Shown: positions 19,092 to 28,770, numbered from the stretch's first letter. The stretch is 64,000 nt of DNA from Campylobacter subantarcticus LMG 24377 (GCF_000816305.1 NZ_CP007773.1:682001-746000), one strand, 5' to 3'. The notes: a model not told the origin generated them from the sequence alone. A program made the numbers and translations.

Positions 19092-19922
19092 GTGAAAAAA
19101 TACATTTTTTTAAGTTGTATATATATAAGTTCATTTGCTTTAAATTTAGAAGAAAGCTTGATTGAAGGTGAAGCTGATATTAGTAAGTATCAAAAATCAA
19201 ACATTATTTCTAAACAAGTATTTTTTCAAAAACCACAAAAATATCAAACTCAAAATATTGATTTTGGAACCTTTGCTAGTAAATCTTTAGGACAAGTTTT
19301 GAATTTAAGTTCTAAAGATAAAACAGAGGCCAATTTAGACTATAATACTTTAAATGTAAATATAAAAAATATTAATTCAATACTAGATTATGAAAATACT
19401 ACTTTACTTTTGGAAAAGCAAGTAAGAATAGGGCAATTAGAACAAGTATATTCTTTAGGACTTATCAATCGTTATGAATTTGATGACTTTAATTTAGGTT
19501 TTAATTATTTTAATGATCAGTATAAAGAAGCTTATGGAAAAAATAGTTTTGGTGTCGAATTTCAATTTAGTCATTATTTTAAAGTATACGCTAATCATTA
19601 TAATATAAAAGAAAACGATAGTGAAGATAGTACAGAACTTGGTTTAATGTTTGATTTACCTTATTTGAATGTTTTAAGTGTTAATTCTAATATGAAAGAA
19701 TTGCAATATCAGTATAACATTACTTATTCTCCTATTTCTATTGTAGATTTATCGCTTAATTATCAAGATGAAAAAACTAGCGCTAAAGATCAAGCCGCAA
19801 TGTGGGTAAGATTTAGACTCAATTATGAACAAAGTTTAAGTAAACAATTTTACAATAGTCTTTACCATAAAAATCATATAGGGAAATTCAATCGTTATGA
19901 TTTTGCTACTAGGACTTATTAA
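19092..19922 (+). CDS. Small outer-membrane protein resembling an inverse-autotransporter beta-domain
   Basis: Unnamed. The GTG start gives a signal peptide (residues 1-17, ending SSFA); an in-frame stop lies just upstream, so no earlier start exists. GAGGA is only three bases from the GTG, an unusually short spacing. From about residue 115 the sequence is a series of amphipathic strands (YSLGLINRYEFDDFNLGFNYF, SFGVEFQFSHYFKVYANHYN, LSLNYQDEKTS, MWVRFRLNYEQSLSKQFY) that looks like the N-terminal barrel of intimin/invasin inverse autotransporters. At 276 residues there is no room for an Ig-like passenger. It could be a passenger-less barrel or a remnant of a larger adhesin. Its stop overlaps that of rseP by 4 bases on the opposite strand. 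Confidence 0.55.
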   Translation: MKKYIFLSCIYISSFALNLEESLIEGEADISKYQKSNIISKQVFFQKPQKYQTQNIDFGTFASKSLGQVLNLSSKDKTEANLDYNTLNVNIKNINSILDYENTTLLLEKQVRIGQLEQVYSLGLINRYEFDDFNLGFNYFNDQYKEAYGKNSFGVEFQFSHYFKVYANHYNIKENDSEDSTELGLMFDLPYLNVLSVNSNMKELQYQYNITYSPISIVDLSLNYQDEKTSAKDQAAMWVRFRLNYEQSLSKQFYNSLYHKNHIGKFNRYDFATRTY

Positions 19923-21025
19923 TTGTTCATAAAACGAGTGATGTCATTATAGGTTACAAATACCATTAAACTTAAAAGCAAAGCCATGCCAAAATAACTA
20001 AGATATTCAAAGCATACTTTTGGAACTTCTTTTTTAAAGATTAACTCATAAAGGTTAAAAAGTATATGTCCTCCATCTAGTGCTGGGATGGGAAGTAAAT
20101 TTAATACTCCAAGATTGATAGAAATTAAAGCAGTGATTAAAAACAAAACTACTATACTAGTGTTTGCTGCTTTAGAGGTTATATCTACCATAGTGATGAT
20201 CCCGCCCATATTTTTAGCATCTAATTCCCCGCTGATGATTTTAGCAAGTCCTTTAAAAATAAGCATAGAGGCTTCTATACTTTCTTCATAAGCGTATTTT
20301 AAACTACTAATTCCTGGATGATAAATAGTAACAAACTCACCTTTAGGTGCTATACCAATTAATGGTTTTTGAACTTTTTGATAAAACTCATTATATCCTT
20401 GATCAATTTGTGGCGTTAAAGTGATATTGATGAGTTGATTATCGCGTTTTATATCAAGTAAAATTGGTTTTATATGAACAAGTTTGCCAATTTCTTCAAA
20501 GCTTTGGATTTTAACTCCATCTATGGATAAAATTTTATCTCCAATTTGCAAATTTGCTTTTTCTGCGGCTGAATTTGGCGCTATATCTCCAATAACAGGT
20601 GCAAGTTTTTGCACACCTAAAAAACCAATAGCTATGTAAAGCAAAAATGCTAAGAAGAAATTAAAAAATGGTCCTGCAAAAAGTATATAAATTCTAGCTA
20701 AAGGACTTAGAGTATTATAGCTATTTGGCTCATATTTTTTCTCACTAGGATTTAAATCGTCTTGTCCTTTAAGCTTAACATAACCACCAAAAGGTAAAGC
20801 AGATAAGCGGTATTCTGTATTTTTATGAGTTTTTTTAAAAATAGCTTTTCCAAAACCTATACTAAAAATTTCTACATCAACCCTCATATGTTTTGCAGCT
20901 AAAAAATGCCCTAGTTCGTGAAAAAAAATTAAAAAGGATATGACTAGAAGTGTTATTAAAAAACTAAAAGAATAAAATTTAAAGCCAATGGCTAAGATAA
21001 TAAATAAAAATAAATATGATCTCAA
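19919..21025 (-). CDS. rseP: RIP metalloprotease RseP (site-2 protease)
   Basis: Intramembrane zinc protease that cleaves membrane-spanning substrates such as anti-sigma factors and signal-peptide remnants. The zinc motif HELGH is at residues 36-40 in a membrane segment. A PDZ domain lies at about 120-200 (PNSAAEKANLQIGDKILSIDG), and the third zinc ligand region NLLPIPALDGGHI lies near residue 315. At 368 residues it is of typical compact length. It is the last gene of a nine-gene minus-strand operon and starts just after pgsA. I see no sigma-E system in the window, so its substrate here is unknown. Confidence 0.95.
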   Translation of the reverse strand: MRSYLFLFIILAIGFKFYSFSFLITLLVISFLIFFHELGHFLAAKHMRVDVEIFSIGFGKAIFKKTHKNTEYRLSALPFGGYVKLKGQDDLNPSEKKYEPNSYNTLSPLARIYILFAGPFFNFFLAFLLYIAIGFLGVQKLAPVIGDIAPNSAAEKANLQIGDKILSIDGVKIQSFEEIGKLVHIKPILLDIKRDNQLINITLTPQIDQGYNEFYQKVQKPLIGIAPKGEFVTIYHPGISSLKYAYEESIEASMLIFKGLAKIISGELDAKNMGGIITMVDITSKAANTSIVVLFLITALISINLGVLNLLPIPALDGGHILFNLYELIFKKEVPKVCFEYLSYFGMALLLSLMVFVTYNDITRFMNN

Positions 21026-21026
21026 A

Positions 21027-21557
21027 TTATACCTTTTTAAAATGTCTTATATAAGCTAGTATGTATTCAAAAGCTGAATAAAGCGTGAGTACTAAGGCAA
21101 TAAATAATAATGTATTAGCAAAAGGCCATTGCATGATTAGAAATATAATGGCTATTATTTGAAAGGTTGTTTTTATTTTACCCGCAAAAGAAGCACTTAC
21201 ATCAAATTTTTCACTGACCATCACTACTCTAAATCCGGTGATGAAAAACTCTCTTACTAAAATAATATAAATTATCCACGGATCAGCTTTTTGAGTGAGT
21301 AATAATCCTAAAAAAGCAGCCAAAACAAGCATTTTATCTGCTAAAGGATCTATAATGGCTCCAAGTTTGGTGGTTTGGTTCCAAGTACGTGCAATATAAC
21401 CATCAAAAAAATCAGTCAAAGCCGCTATGCCAAAAACAACACATGCAAAATAATTTACCCAACTAGGATGGATATTTTCAAAATCATGAATTAATAAATA
21501 AAATAAAATAGGAGCTAATAGTATCCTTATAAATGCCAAAGCGTTGGGTAAATTCAT
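21027..21557 (-). CDS. pgsA: CDP-diacylglycerol--glycerol-3-phosphate 3-phosphatidyltransferase
   Basis: Commits CDP-diacylglycerol to phosphatidylglycerol synthesis at the inner membrane. The CDP-alcohol phosphotransferase signature is complete (LTDFFDGYIARTWN followed by IIDPLADKM). The 176-residue protein has several membrane segments, including those around residues 5-25, 85-110 and 140-165. It is separated from rseP by one base and lies downstream of the SDR gene. Confidence 0.95.
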   Translation of the reverse strand: MNLPNALAFIRILLAPILFYLLIHDFENIHPSWVNYFACVVFGIAALTDFFDGYIARTWNQTTKLGAIIDPLADKMLVLAAFLGLLLTQKADPWIIYIILVREFFITGFRVVMVSEKFDVSASFAGKIKTTFQIIAIIFLIMQWPFANTLLFIALVLTLYSAFEYILAYIRHFKKV

Positions 21558-21606
21558 GTTTGTTTAATCCTTATGTGATATAAATACCCCAAAAAAGGGC
21601 AATAAA

Positions 21607-22386
21607 TCATTTAAAAGTGGTACCACCATCAACGATTAGCGTATGACCTGTGATCCAATTTGCTTTATCAGAGCATAAAAATAAACATGCCCCAGCTAAA
21701 TCTTGAGGTTCACCGATGCGATTAAGCGGACTAAGATTAATTGTTGCGTTTTTTACTTCTTCATAGTTTGTAAATGCTTTGAGTGCATCAGTGTCAATCG
21801 GTCCACCACTTACTATATTTACGCGGATATTTTTTGCACCAAGCTCAGTTGCAGCATATCTTGCCATAGCTTCAACCGCTGCTTTTGCAGTACCATGTCC
21901 AGCATAATTTTCAATATGGACTAAATTTCCTGTAGAAGAAATAGATAGTATACTACCTCCACCAATTTTTTCCATTCTTTTGGCCGCTTCTTGTGCTCCA
22001 ACTACAAAAGCATTTACGGTTGCTGTGAAAATATTATTAATACCTTTTGGTTTTAATTTTATAAATTTGGTATATCCGCCCACTACAGCACGACCTGAAA
22101 TGATAGCATTGGAGATGAAAAAATCTATTCTGTCAAAATCTTGATCAATTTTTTCAAATAATTCTTTATAAGTTTCTGGTTCAAGTATATTAAACTTATA
22201 TGCTTTTGCTTTGATTTTATAATTTGACTCTAAATCTTTTACAATTTCTTGAGCTAAGTCAGCATTAGAATTATAAGTAAAAGCTATATTTACTCCAGCT
22301 TTTGCAAATTCATATACAATAGCTTTGCCAATTCCTCTTGTTCCGCCGCTAATTACCAAAGTTTTATTTTGAAAAAAAGTATTCAT
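21607..22386 (-). CDS. SDR-family oxidoreductase, possibly a FabL-like enoyl-ACP reductase
   Basis: NAD(P)-dependent short-chain dehydrogenase of 259 residues. The Rossmann motif SGGTRGIGKA is at 14-23, an SNA motif near 90, and the catalytic Ser-Tyr-Lys set appears as SISSTGNL and YAGHGTAKAAVEAMARY. The C-terminal VDGG ends the fold. It is close to proteins labelled hydroxysteroid dehydrogenase in Campylobacter. The overall pattern (GRAVVGGYTKFIKLK and NIRVNIVSGGPIDTDALKAF) also resembles FabL-type enoyl reductases, so a role in fatty-acid synthesis is possible. Its start overlaps the dapA stop (TAATG). Confidence 0.8.
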   Translation of the reverse strand: MNTFFQNKTLVISGGTRGIGKAIVYEFAKAGVNIAFTYNSNADLAQEIVKDLESNYKIKAKAYKFNILEPETYKELFEKIDQDFDRIDFFISNAIISGRAVVGGYTKFIKLKPKGINNIFTATVNAFVVGAQEAAKRMEKIGGGSILSISSTGNLVHIENYAGHGTAKAAVEAMARYAATELGAKNIRVNIVSGGPIDTDALKAFTNYEEVKNATINLSPLNRIGEPQDLAGACLFLCSDKANWITGHTLIVDGGTTFK

Positions 22387-23282
22387 TAAAATCCTTTTAT
22401 ATTATAGTTTTTCATTATTGCTTCTATTTTTGTTAAATTACAATCACTAGGTTTGCAAAGTGGCAAACGATATTCTAAAGTAGGGGTTAAACCTGCTATA
22501 TACATTGCCGCTTTAATAGGTATAGGATTGCTTTCACAAAATAAAATTTTATTAATATTATACAACTCATCATTGATTTTTTTAGCTTCAATGTATTTTT
22601 CTTCTAAAGCTAGATGAGTTAATTTTGAAATCATATCAGGAAGTAAATTTGAAGTAACTGAAATCACACCTTTACCACCATTTGAAAGTATAGGATAATT
22701 AATTGCATCTTCCCCGCTTAAAAGCATCAATCTAGGTTCATGTGCTAATAAATCTACGCACTTATCAATGTTTCCGCTAGCTTCTTTAACCCCGTAAATA
22801 TTTTCGCAATCTCTAAATAATTTTATAATGGTTTCTGTTTGAAGTTCACATCCTGTTCTTCCTGGGACATTATATAAAAGCACAGGTATATCAATACTTT
22901 TTGCTATTTCTTTATAGTGTAAATATAAACCTTCTTGTGTAGGCTTATTGTAATAAGGCGTAACACTTAAAATACCATCAGCACCATGTTCTTGGGCAAA
23001 TTTAGCCAAGCTTACAGCTTCATGCGTAGCGTTACTTCCTGCACCTGCTAAGACCTTGCAAGAACTTCCTTTGCATGCATCAAGGGCAATTTCTATACAA
23101 ATTCTATGCTCTTCATGAGTTAAAGTTGCACTTTCTCCAGTTGTTCCAACAGGTACTACTACATCAATACCATTTGCAATTTGTCTTTTGATGAGTTTAT
23201 AATAAGTTTGTTCGTCTAGTTTTCCATTTTTAAATGGAGTAATTAAAGCTGTCATTGCTCCTATGATAATTTTATTGTCCAT
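22386..23282 (-). CDS. dapA: 4-hydroxy-tetrahydrodipicolinate synthase
   Basis: Condenses pyruvate with aspartate semialdehyde in lysine and meso-diaminopimelate synthesis, which feeds peptidoglycan. TIM-barrel lyase with the VPVGTTGESATL motif, the catalytic Tyr in YYNKPTQEGL and the Schiff-base Lys in YGVKEASGN. I chose the ATG at 23282 because a GGGGTG site lies about seven bases ahead; a GTG two codons upstream (23288) is also possible and would overlap the protease stop. The SDR gene follows with a 1-base stop/start overlap. Confidence 0.96.
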   Translation of the reverse strand: MDNKIIIGAMTALITPFKNGKLDEQTYYKLIKRQIANGIDVVVPVGTTGESATLTHEEHRICIEIALDACKGSSCKVLAGAGSNATHEAVSLAKFAQEHGADGILSVTPYYNKPTQEGLYLHYKEIAKSIDIPVLLYNVPGRTGCELQTETIIKLFRDCENIYGVKEASGNIDKCVDLLAHEPRLMLLSGEDAINYPILSNGGKGVISVTSNLLPDMISKLTHLALEEKYIEAKKINDELYNINKILFCESNPIPIKAAMYIAGLTPTLEYRLPLCKPSDCNLTKIEAIMKNYNIKGF

Positions 23283-23284
23283 TT

Positions 23285-24526
23285 TCACCCCTTTTTTAAG
23301 ATTATTGTAGTAGATTTATTTTCATTGAAGTATTTTTTAGCACAATGAATTAAATCATCTTTACTTAGATTTTTGATGTTTTTTTCATAATCAAGTAAAG
23401 GTTTTAAGTCTCCTCTTGCAAGATAAGAACCATAAATATTTGCCACACTACTTGCATTGCTTAATGAGAAAATAAAATCACTTTTTACGGTATTTTTGAT
23501 TTTTTCCATGATGGTATCATCAAATTTGGCATTTTTTACATCATCAAGAATTTTTAAAAGTTCTTTTTCAACATCTTCTGCTTTTATGCCTTCATTGCAA
23601 ACACAAATAAATATAAACAAATTCTCATCTATGTTTTCACTAGCATAAGCATAAAATTCATTGATTAGCTCTAGTTTGTCGATTAAAATTTTACTTATGA
23701 GAGAGCTTTTTCCATTTCCCAAAAGCTCACTTAAAGCACAAAGCTTTGGTATATCTTCGTGATTAAATGCGGGAATCTTATATGCAAGCGCTAATAATTG
23801 CGTATCGCTTTCTTTGTGTAAAATAATGCGTTTTGCACCATCTTGTTCAGGTTCTTTCTCATGGACTATGGGAATTGTTTTGGTGTTTTTAATATCATGA
23901 AAATGTTTTTTGGCTAGGTTAAAAACTTCATCTTCATTAATATCGCCACTTACAAGTAAGATGGCGTTTTTAGGTTGGTAGAAAGTTTGGTGAAATTCTC
24001 TTATATCTTCTATACTCCAATTTTGTATATCTTTGAAAAATCCTATCGGAGTCCAATGGTATGGGTGGTGTAAAAAGGCATGGTTATATAGTCTAAAGTA
24101 TAAATAACCCAAAGGGTTATTATCAGTTCTCCATCGCCTTTCTTCTAAAACTACATCTCTTTCAGGTTGAAATTCATCATCTTTGAGATTTAAATTACGC
24201 ATTAATTCTGCAAAAAGCCATAAAGATTTATCTAAATTTTCACTGGAGCATTTGATGAAATAATGTGTGTAGTCAAAGCCTGTGCTTGCGTTGTCCACTC
24301 CGCCAAAACCTTTAACTATCTCATCAAATTCACCTGCTTTTAAATTTTTAGTACTTTTAAAATTTAAGTGTTCTAGCATATGTGCTATGCCACTTTTTCC
24401 CATTTTTTCATTTCTTGAGCCAACTTTATAAAAAATATCTACACTAATTACCCCGCTTTTTTTGTTAACAGGTAGGGTATAAATTTCAAGTCCGTTCTCA
24501 AGGGTAGTGTTTTTATAATGAATCAT
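23285..24526 (-). CDS. M16-family zinc peptidase (PqqL/insulinase-like)
   Basis: Metallopeptidase of 413 residues with the inverted zinc motif HMLEH (49-53) and the distal Glu region VLEERRWRTDNNP. A second, inactive M16 domain makes up the C-terminal half, with the RGDLKPLL segment near the end. No signal peptide is seen, so it is probably cytoplasmic. Its place among pyrD and dapA does not reveal a substrate. The start overlaps the pyrD stop (ATGA). Confidence 0.9.
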   Translation of the reverse strand: MIHYKNTTLENGLEIYTLPVNKKSGVISVDIFYKVGSRNEKMGKSGIAHMLEHLNFKSTKNLKAGEFDEIVKGFGGVDNASTGFDYTHYFIKCSSENLDKSLWLFAELMRNLNLKDDEFQPERDVVLEERRWRTDNNPLGYLYFRLYNHAFLHHPYHWTPIGFFKDIQNWSIEDIREFHQTFYQPKNAILLVSGDINEDEVFNLAKKHFHDIKNTKTIPIVHEKEPEQDGAKRIILHKESDTQLLALAYKIPAFNHEDIPKLCALSELLGNGKSSLISKILIDKLELINEFYAYASENIDENLFIFICVCNEGIKAEDVEKELLKILDDVKNAKFDDTIMEKIKNTVKSDFIFSLSNASSVANIYGSYLARGDLKPLLDYEKNIKNLSKDDLIHCAKKYFNENKSTTIILKKG

Positions 24527-25581
24527 TTAAAATTTACTCCTATAGCTTGACTGATATGGTTAAAGCCATCTTGTTTTAAAAGTTCAATTAAACCTTGGTT
24601 GATATTTTTGACTATACTTGGCCCTTTAAAGATCATAGCAGTATAAATTTGAACTAAGCTAGCACCATTTTTGATACGCTCATAAGCGGTTTCAGCACTG
24701 TCTATTCCACCACTTGCTATTAAAACAGTATCTTGATAAATTTCTTTTGCTACTTCCTTAAAGAAGGTTGCACTTTTTTGAGTGATTAATTTACCGCTAA
24801 TTCCACCAAAAGTTCTTGCATTATCAATCAAAGAATAATCAATACTAGTATTTGCCATAATAATACCATCTGCCTTTGCATTAATAGCGCTTTTGCAAAG
24901 TGATATAGCACTATCGATATTCATATCTGGTGCGATTTTTAAAATGACTGGTTTGCTTGTGATTTCTTTTGCTTGATTAAATAAGGTGCTTACAAATTCT
25001 TCACTTTGTAAATCTCGTAGATTTTTAGTGTTTGGTGAGGAAATGTTGATTACAAATAAATCACATAAGTCTTTAAAATCTTTTAGTAAAATAATATAAT
25101 CATTTATTGCTTCTTCATTTGAGGTAATTTTATTTTTGCCTATATTTGCCACCAAAGGTATGCTAAAAGGATAGACTTTTTTAACTTCTTTGGCGACAGC
25201 ATCTTTGCCTTTGTTGTTAAAACCCATAGCATTTTGAATGCTTTCTTGTTCAACTAGCCTAAAAAGTCTAGGTTTTTCATTGCCACTTTGTGGTTTTGGA
25301 GTAAAAGTTCCATACTCTAAAAATCCAAAACCCAATGCACTTAGTGGTCTTATCATGGTTGCATTTTTGTCAAATCCACCTGCTAAACCTACTGGATTGT
25401 AAAAATGTAGATTGAAAATTTCTTGGTTTAGGGCTTCATCGTTTACTATGTAGTCTTTTGCAAAAAAACTAAGTCCTCCGGGAAAAATACAATCTAAAGT
25501 ACGCATGCTAAATTCAGCTAAAGCATGGGCGTTTTCTGGATCTAATTTATATATTAAAGGTTTTAAGCTCTCATAAGTCAT
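24523..25581 (-). CDS. pyrD: Dihydroorotate dehydrogenase (quinone), class 2
   Basis: Oxidises dihydroorotate to orotate in pyrimidine synthesis and passes electrons to membrane quinones. The 352-residue length and N-terminal amphipathic helix (about 1-40) are those of class 2 enzymes. Seen in the sequence: FYNPVGLAGGFDKNATM, the catalytic Ser region INISSPNTKNLRDLQ and the FMN-binding ASGGIDSAETAYERIKNGASLVQIYT. It lies between msbA and the M16 gene in the minus-strand operon. Confidence 0.96.
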   Translation of the reverse strand: MTYESLKPLIYKLDPENAHALAEFSMRTLDCIFPGGLSFFAKDYIVNDEALNQEIFNLHFYNPVGLAGGFDKNATMIRPLSALGFGFLEYGTFTPKPQSGNEKPRLFRLVEQESIQNAMGFNNKGKDAVAKEVKKVYPFSIPLVANIGKNKITSNEEAINDYIILLKDFKDLCDLFVINISSPNTKNLRDLQSEEFVSTLFNQAKEITSKPVILKIAPDMNIDSAISLCKSAINAKADGIIMANTSIDYSLIDNARTFGGISGKLITQKSATFFKEVAKEIYQDTVLIASGGIDSAETAYERIKNGASLVQIYTAMIFKGPSIVKNINQGLIELLKQDGFNHISQAIGVNFK

Positions 25582-25631
25582 TTTTTTCCTTTTATGCGAA
25601 ATAGCATATTTTACTAAAAAAATGATAATTT

Positions 25632-27395
25632 TTAGTTTTCATTTGCTTGAATTTGATCGGTTTTTTGTGCTTTTTGTTTTAGTTTTTGATAAATTTTGCA
25701 ATGCTGCATCAAATATGCATCGTTTCCAATAGAGGCGATTTCACCTTTATCTAGCACAGCGATTTTGTCTGCATTTTCTATTGTGCTAAGTCTGTGCGCG
25801 ATGATGAGTATTAAACGATCTTTTTTTAGATTTTCTATTGTTCTTACAATGGCTTTTTCGCTTTCATTATCAAGTGCTGAAGTGGCTTCATCAAAAATTA
25901 AAATTTGAGGATTTTTGTATAAAGCTCTTGCTATAGCGATACGTTGTTTTTGTCCACCTGAGAGATTTTTACCATGCTCTTTTAATTCAGTATGTATACC
26001 TCCAAGTTCTTGAACAAAATCATACGCATTGGCTTGTTTTAAAACTTCTATCACGCGTGCTTCGTCATACTCTTTAGCGTAGGCAATGTTTTGAGCAATA
26101 GTATCGTTAAATATGTAAATATTTTGAGTTACTAAAGAAATATTTTCTCTTAAACTAGTAATATCAAAAGAACTAATATCTTTTTGGTTGATTAAAATTT
26201 CGCCGCTATTTTTTTCAAAAAAATACATTAAAAGATTAATGATGGAAGATTTTCCACCACCACTTGAGCCTACTAGGGCTAAAATTTCTCCTCTATTAAA
26301 AGAAAAACTTACATCATTTAGGACTATTTTATTTTCTTGGTAACTCAAAGAGACATTTTTAAAGCAAATATTTTGGATATTTTCTGTAAGTTTTTCATTA
26401 CCACCTTTAATTTGTGGTTCTAAATCGGTTAAATAAAAAGTTCTTTCGCTTGCAGCTACTGCATTTTGCAATCTCGTATAAAGTGAAGAAAGTCTTTTGA
26501 TAGGAGTATAAGCCATAAACAAAGCTGTGGTAAAGCTAAAGAAAGATCCTATACTTAAACTCCCATCAATCACTTCTTTACCACCCACTATAATCACTAC
26601 AGCAAATCCGATTGAACCCATAGATTCCATTAAAGGACTGCTTAAAGCTTCTATTCTGATACCTTTTAGGGAAAGCTTACAAACTTCGCTATTGGTTTGA
26701 CTGAATTTTTGCATTTCATTTTTGCTTGCATTGGAGGCTTTGATCAGTTCTATATTAGAAAAGATTTCACTTAATCTTGAAGTAAGATCAGAATTTTTTT
26801 CTTGAGTATTGCGTCCTATTTTTTTAATTTTTTTTGCAAAAAGAACAAGAGGGTAAATCGCTAAAGGTAAGATAACTAAAGCGAAAAAAGCAAGTTTTGG
26901 ACTTTGATAAATCACCACACTTAAAAGCCCAATGGCAGTTAAGCCTTCTCTTAAAATTTCAGGTATTATAGTAGAAACTATATTTTGTAAAGCACCAATG
27001 TCAGAAGTACATCTGCTGATTAGTTCCCCGCTTCTGTATTTATGGAAAAAACCCATATCTAAACGTAAGAGATTTCCAAGAACCAATTCTCTTAATCTTC
27101 TTAAAATATCTGTTCCAACATAAGAAATATAATAAACTTGCATATAAGCGCCAAGGTTTTTTAATACATAAATTAAAATCACTAATAAAGGCATATAATA
27201 AAGCAATTCAACATTTTTTTTAATAAAAATTTTATTTAAAATCGGCTCTATAATGTAAGCACTAGCAGCTGTGCCACCACTAGTTAAAAGCATGCCAATG
27301 ATAGCTAAAACAAAATAAAACCAATAATCTTTATAATAAGGCTTAAAGCGAGTAAAAACCTCTTTAAGCTTCATTTCTTTGTAATTTTTATCCAT
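25632..27395 (-). CDS. msbA: ABC exporter MsbA (lipid A-core flippase type)
   Basis: Homodimeric ABC transporter with fused membrane and ATPase domains that flips lipid-linked LOS core across the inner membrane. Six membrane segments occupy about residues 20-315. The nucleotide-binding domain has Walker A ALVGSSGGGKSSI, signature [15 protein letters not shown], Walker [13 protein letters not shown] and the IIAHRLST switch. The length of 587 is normal. Related exporters look alike, so the exact substrate is inferred from the family and Campylobacter gene order. It overlaps the end of cysS by 8 bases. Confidence 0.88.
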   Translation of the reverse strand: MDKNYKEMKLKEVFTRFKPYYKDYWFYFVLAIIGMLLTSGGTAASAYIIEPILNKIFIKKNVELLYYMPLLVILIYVLKNLGAYMQVYYISYVGTDILRRLRELVLGNLLRLDMGFFHKYRSGELISRCTSDIGALQNIVSTIIPEILREGLTAIGLLSVVIYQSPKLAFFALVILPLAIYPLVLFAKKIKKIGRNTQEKNSDLTSRLSEIFSNIELIKASNASKNEMQKFSQTNSEVCKLSLKGIRIEALSSPLMESMGSIGFAVVIIVGGKEVIDGSLSIGSFFSFTTALFMAYTPIKRLSSLYTRLQNAVAASERTFYLTDLEPQIKGGNEKLTENIQNICFKNVSLSYQENKIVLNDVSFSFNRGEILALVGSSGGGKSSIINLLMYFFEKNSGEILINQKDISSFDITSLRENISLVTQNIYIFNDTIAQNIAYAKEYDEARVIEVLKQANAYDFVQELGGIHTELKEHGKNLSGGQKQRIAIARALYKNPQILIFDEATSALDNESEKAIVRTIENLKKDRLILIIAHRLSTIENADKIAVLDKGEIASIGNDAYLMQHCKIYQKLKQKAQKTDQIQANEN

Positions 27396-28770
27396 TTTTC
27401 TCCCATATCACACCATTTGATGTATCCATTAAAAGAATATTTTCTTTAGCTAAATTATCACGAATTTGATCTGCTAGGGCATAGTTTTTTTCTTGTTTTG
27501 CCTTGTTGCGTAGAGTGATTTTTTCTTCTATTTCTTGACATTTTTTTTCACTAATACCAAATTGAAAATATTTTATAGTATCTATAAAACCTATACCAAA
27601 AATAAAAGCTAGTTCTTTTAGGGTTTTTTCTAATTGTATTTTATAAACTTTATCTTTTGGATTTTGATCTAAGTAAATATTACTTTCGTTGATAAACTCA
27701 TCAAGCAAAGCTAAGGCTTTAGAGGCATTTAAATCGTCATTTAAAACTTCTAAGATATTTTGGGCCACTTCACTTTCTATAATAGTTTTTTCATCTATAA
27801 AAGCATTTAAATTTAAGCGTTTTTTTAAGCGATAAAATTTATCAAGTCTTTTTTTAGCAGCTTGTAAGTCTTCTAAAGCATAGTTAAAATGTGCTCTATA
27901 ATGTACACTTAAAAGATAAAATCTCAAAACTTCACCACTGAAAAGTTTTAAAGAATCTTTTATAAAAAAGCTATTTCCCAAGCTTTTACTCATTTTTTCA
28001 CCATTAATTTGCACAAAGCCATTATGCAGCCAAAAATTAGCTAATTCATGATTATTTTTACACCGACATTGACAAGCTTCATTTTCATGATGAGGAAAAA
28101 GTAAGTCTATACCCCCTGCATGAATATCAAGTTTATCTTTAAAAATACTCTCTATCATCACAACGCATTCAGTATGCCAGCCCGGTCTTCCTTTGCCAAA
28201 GTTTGCAGGATAAAATTTTTCATCAAATTTCCATAAAACAAAATCACTATCATTTTTTTTAGATACACTTTCTTCTAGGCGCGATTGATTATCTTCTAAA
28301 TTTCTTTTAGAGATATAAAAGTATTTATCATCTTTGCTAGTATCAAAATAAATTCCATCTTCAAGTTTATAAGCTAAGTTTAATTCTAAAAGTTTTTCTA
28401 TATAAGTAATCATTTGCTCAATATAAGCTGTAGCTTTTGGTTTAAAATCAGGCTCTAAGATATTAAGTACTTGCATATCCTCTTCATATCTTTTAATATA
28501 AAAATTTGTAATTTCTTCTAAACTTTTACCACTCTCTCGCATTTTTTTTAAGATTTTATCATCAATATCAGTGTAATTTCTAGCAAAAATTACTTCATAA
28601 TCACTTGCTAATAAAACTCTTCTTAAAAAATCAAAACACACACTACTTCTTGCATGCCCTAAATGTGCATCATCATACACGGTAGGCCCACATAAATAAA
28701 TATTTGCTTTTTTTGTCTCATGTGGGATAAATTCGCACTTCTTTTTTAAAACACTATCAAAAAAAACCAT
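27388..28770 (-). CDS. cysS: Cysteinyl-tRNA synthetase
   Basis: Class I synthetase charging tRNA-Cys; 460 residues. Motifs: CGPTVYDDAHLGHARSSV (HIGH type, with the first zinc Cys), CVVMIE and HAGGIDLLFPHHENEACQ supplying the other zinc and cysteine-recognition residues, and EKMSKSLGNSF. It shares one base with murJ upstream and overlaps msbA downstream. Confidence 0.97.
   Translation of the reverse strand: MVFFDSVLKKKCEFIPHETKKANIYLCGPTVYDDAHLGHARSSVCFDFLRRVLLASDYEVIFARNYTDIDDKILKKMRESGKSLEEITNFYIKRYEEDMQVLNILEPDFKPKATAYIEQMITYIEKLLELNLAYKLEDGIYFDTSKDDKYFYISKRNLEDNQSRLEESVSKKNDSDFVLWKFDEKFYPANFGKGRPGWHTECVVMIESIFKDKLDIHAGGIDLLFPHHENEACQCRCKNNHELANFWLHNGFVQINGEKMSKSLGNSFFIKDSLKLFSGEVLRFYLLSVHYRAHFNYALEDLQAAKKRLDKFYRLKKRLNLNAFIDEKTIIESEVAQNILEVLNDDLNASKALALLDEFINESNIYLDQNPKDKVYKIQLEKTLKELAFIFGIGFIDTIKYFQFGISEKKCQEIEEKITLRNKAKQEKNYALADQIRDNLAKENILLMDTSNGVIWEKNG

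Noticed and set aside
19092-19095. ATG at 19088 as the start of the barrel-like gene
   Set aside because: It is in a different frame and does not give the signal peptide. The GTG at 19092 does.
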